A stretch of DNA of 64,000 bases, taken from Aquimarina sediminis. Lineage in GTDB: Bacteria; Bacteroidota; Bacteroidia; Flavobacteriales; Flavobacteriaceae. The notes beneath the pieces are model-generated. The model made no database searches and was not told the DNA's origin. It was given only the letters and a program-made list of their open reading frames with translations. How positions within the stretch are numbered: position 1 is the stretch's first letter; the number at the start of each line of letters is the position of its first letter. The stretch lies in NCBI RefSeq assembly GCF_002895435.1, contig NZ_POYJ01000002.1, forward strand, positions 434,001 to 498,000, read 5' to 3'. Of the stretch, positions 62,115-64,000 are shown one piece after another. Made by a program: the position numbers and the translations under genes.

Positions 62115-64000
62115 TTGAATACAAATACAGCCTTTACTATTTATAATGCTGCTGCTGGTGCCGGGAAAACGTATACTTTGGTCAAAGCATATTTGATAGC
62201 TTTACTTAAAGGAGAGTTTAAAGATGGTTACAAGAATATTTTGGCAATAACCTTTACAAATAAAGCGGTTGCCGAAATGAAAAACAGAATTCTAGAAAAT
62301 CTTGTTGCCATCAGTGCTATTGATACTCCTTCACAATATCAGGATTTACAAAAAGAATTAGTAGAAGAGACTAAAATTCCTGAGAAAGAACTTAAACAAA
62401 AATCAAAAAGAATATTAAAAAGCATTCTCCACAACTATGCTGCGTTTGATGTTGTTACCATAGATACTTTTACACATAGGGTTATTAGAACATTTGCATA
62501 TGATTTAGGAATTCCAATGAATTTTGAAATCGAAATGGATACAGATTCTTTAATCGAAGAGGCAGTAGACGCGGTAGTTGCAAAAATAGGAGTAGATAAA
62601 GAACTAACGAGATTAATTATTGATTTCGCAATAAGTAAATTGGAAGAAGATAAAAGCTGGGACATCACTATAGAATTGAATAAGATTGCAAGACTTTTAT
62701 TTAGTGAAAACGATAGAGAGCATCTCAATAAACTTTCTCATAAAAAAATTAAAGATTTTGAGACCTTTAAAAAACTTTTGGAGCAAAAAATCGAACTAAG
62801 CAAGAAAAATGTTATTGATAAATCTATTACTGTGTTGCAATTGATTAATGATACAGGATTAGAATATACCGATTTTACGCGCAGCTCAATTCCAAACCAT
62901 TTTTCGAAACTGGCAGAAGGAGATGTCAAAGTAGACTATAAGGCAGCATGGAAACAGAATATACAAGAAGCGTCTTTTTATGGAGCCAAACTAGATGATT
63001 ATAAAAAAGAGTTGATCGATAGTATTCGCTCTAGAATAGAAGATGAGTTTTTGGAAACAAAACAGGTATTGACCCAAATAAATTTCTTTCAGAATGTAAA
63101 GAAAAATATAACACCTCTTTCTGTGCTTAATGCAATTAATAAAGAATTACTTGAGATCAAAAAAGATAGAAAGATTCTCCTTATATCAGAGTTTAATACA
63201 ATTATAAGCAAGGCAATTCAAGGTCAGCCTGCTCCATTTATATATGAGCGTTTAGGAGAACGTTATAGAGATTATTTTATTGATGAATTTCAAGATACTT
63301 CAGAATTACAATGGAATAATTTAGTGCCACTGATTGATAATGCCGTGGCTACCGAGACATTAACTGGGAAAAGAGGACGAATTACTATTGTAGGAGATGC
63401 TAAGCAAGCCATTTATCGATGGAGAGGAGGTAAAGCAGAACAATTTATCGATTTATCTTCTGATAAAAACCCTTTTTCAGTACAGGAAAAACAAGTTCTT
63501 AATCTACCAAGAAATTATCGAAGTCATGAAGAAGTGATTAAATTTAATAATAGTCTATTTACTTTTTTATCTGGTGATTTTAGTGACGAAAAACATAGAG
63601 AGTTATACTTGTCAGGAAATAAACAAGAAGTTAATTCTAAAAAAGAAGGATATGTTAATGTGTCGTTTATTAAGGCAAAAAATGTTGCCGAAGAGAATGA
63701 GTTGTATCCAGAGAAGGTGTATGAGAGGGTAACGGAGCTAAATGAAAAAGGGTATAGACTTAATGAGATATGTATTATTGTAAGAAAACAAAGAGAAGGC
63801 GCCGCAATAGCAGATTTCTTAACCCAAAAAGGGTTATCTATAATTTCATCTGAGACATTATTGATCAATAACGCTCCTCAGGTTGTTTTTATAATTGATT
63901 TGCTCACCTGGAGTATCCAGTCAGATCACTTACAATCAAAAACGGATGTATTACATTTTTTAACAGGACAGTTTTTGATACAAGAAAGGCATGCTTTTTT
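62115..64000 (+). CDS. AddA/UvrD-like helicase-nuclease, N-terminal part
   Basis: The reading frame runs off the window after 628 codons. It has a Walker A, AAAGAGKTYTLVKAY, only ten residues from the start, then ITFTNKAVAEMKNRI, TIDTFTHRV, the Walker B YFIDEFQDTSELQW, IVGDAKQAIYRWRGG and LPRNYRSHEEVI. These are UvrD/RecB superfamily 1 motifs of an AddA-type DNA double-strand-break repair enzyme. A TAA lies in frame six bases upstream, so the start must be the TTG at 62115. The C-terminal nuclease domain lies outside the window, so the addA name is not certain. Confidence 0.9.
   Translation, partial: MNTNTAFTIYNAAAGAGKTYTLVKAYLIALLKGEFKDGYKNILAITFTNKAVAEMKNRILENLVAISAIDTPSQYQDLQKELVEETKIPEKELKQKSKRILKSILHNYAAFDVVTIDTFTHRVIRTFAYDLGIPMNFEIEMDTDSLIEEAVDAVVAKIGVDKELTRLIIDFAISKLEEDKSWDITIELNKIARLLFSENDREHLNKLSHKKIKDFETFKKLLEQKIELSKKNVIDKSITVLQLINDTGLEYTDFTRSSIPNHFSKLAEGDVKVDYKAAWKQNIQEASFYGAKLDDYKKELIDSIRSRIEDEFLETKQVLTQINFFQNVKKNITPLSVLNAINKELLEIKKDRKILLISEFNTIISKAIQGQPAPFIYERLGERYRDYFIDEFQDTSELQWNNLVPLIDNAVATETLTGKRGRITIVGDAKQAIYRWRGGKAEQFIDLSSDKNPFSVQEKQVLNLPRNYRSHEEVIKFNNSLFTFLSGDFSDEKHRELYLSGNKQEVNSKKEGYVNVSFIKAKNVAEENELYPEKVYERVTELNEKGYRLNEICIIVRKQREGAAIADFLTQKGLSIISSETLLINNAPQVVFIIDLLTWSIQSDHLQSKTDVLHFLTGQFLIQERHAF

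Noticed and set aside
1-64000. tRNA, rRNA, riboswitch, insertion sequence, integrase or phage genes
   Set aside because: None was recognised by reading both strands. Small RNAs without obvious structure could still be missed.

Overview
The window is AT-rich chromosomal DNA of a member of the Flavobacteriaceae (Bacteroidota). An Aquimarina-like marine genus is a guess from style only. The support is: type IX secretion C-terminal sorting domains, many lipoproteins with a Cys-Ser/Asn-Asp-Asp start, a hybrid two-component system, an IPExxxVDY protein next to pyruvate kinase, the purN/acpP/fabF/rnc cluster, promoters with the Bacteroidota -7 box TAnnTTTG, and no Shine-Dalgarno sequences. No rRNA, tRNA, CRISPR array, insertion sequence or phage module was seen.

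Left part (0.3-7.5 kb): a SUF iron-sulfur assembly operon on the minus strand, IscA/SufA-like, sufB, a small lipoprotein, sufC, sufD and sufS. A serine hydrolase on the opposite strand sits between sufD and sufS. Next (7.6-15.1 kb) is a minus-strand surface cluster. A type-IX-secreted choice-of-anchor-B propeller protein, a seven-repeat propeller lipoprotein, an MbnP-family lipoprotein and a diheme MauG/CcpA-type peroxidase form a tight operon, and a second, lipid-anchored choice-of-anchor-B protein lies upstream. By homology to the MbnP/MbnH pair this may be a copper or oxidative-modification module.

15.3-25.8 kb holds housekeeping and accessory genes: thiL, an alpha/beta hydrolase, brnQ, a second diheme peroxidase, a VOC protein, an aminopeptidase P and a large Asp-box propeller. 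25.9-31.3 kb holds two regulators, a 1301-residue hybrid two-component system and a membrane GAF-AraC protein, separated by AraC-style direct repeats.

31.4-47.1 kb is an accessory island read almost entirely on the plus strand. It holds secreted or lipid-anchored proteins (propeller, TPR, Kelch, SIMPL, two collagen-like paralogues, PKD/beta-helix) and an Rnl2-family RNA ligase. One barrel-like gene here is split by a frameshift. Four near-identical palindromic elements lie ahead of four of its lipoprotein genes; in three of them a TAGGTTTG -7 box begins exactly 54 bases after the start of the element. They look like a shared promoter/operator module and are the most novel signal in the window.

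47.1-64 kb returns to the core genome: a PAS histidine kinase with a response regulator, pyk, the IPExxxVDY gene, rnc-fabF-acpP, purN, RNase H1, a PfkB kinase, purF, sodA and the start of an AddA-like helicase-nuclease. Two small insertions interrupt it: three small ORFs with an XRE regulator at 51.6-52.5 kb, and an astacin-like metalloprotease at 56.5-57.5 kb. An intrinsic-terminator-like hairpin lies inside the first codons of rnc.
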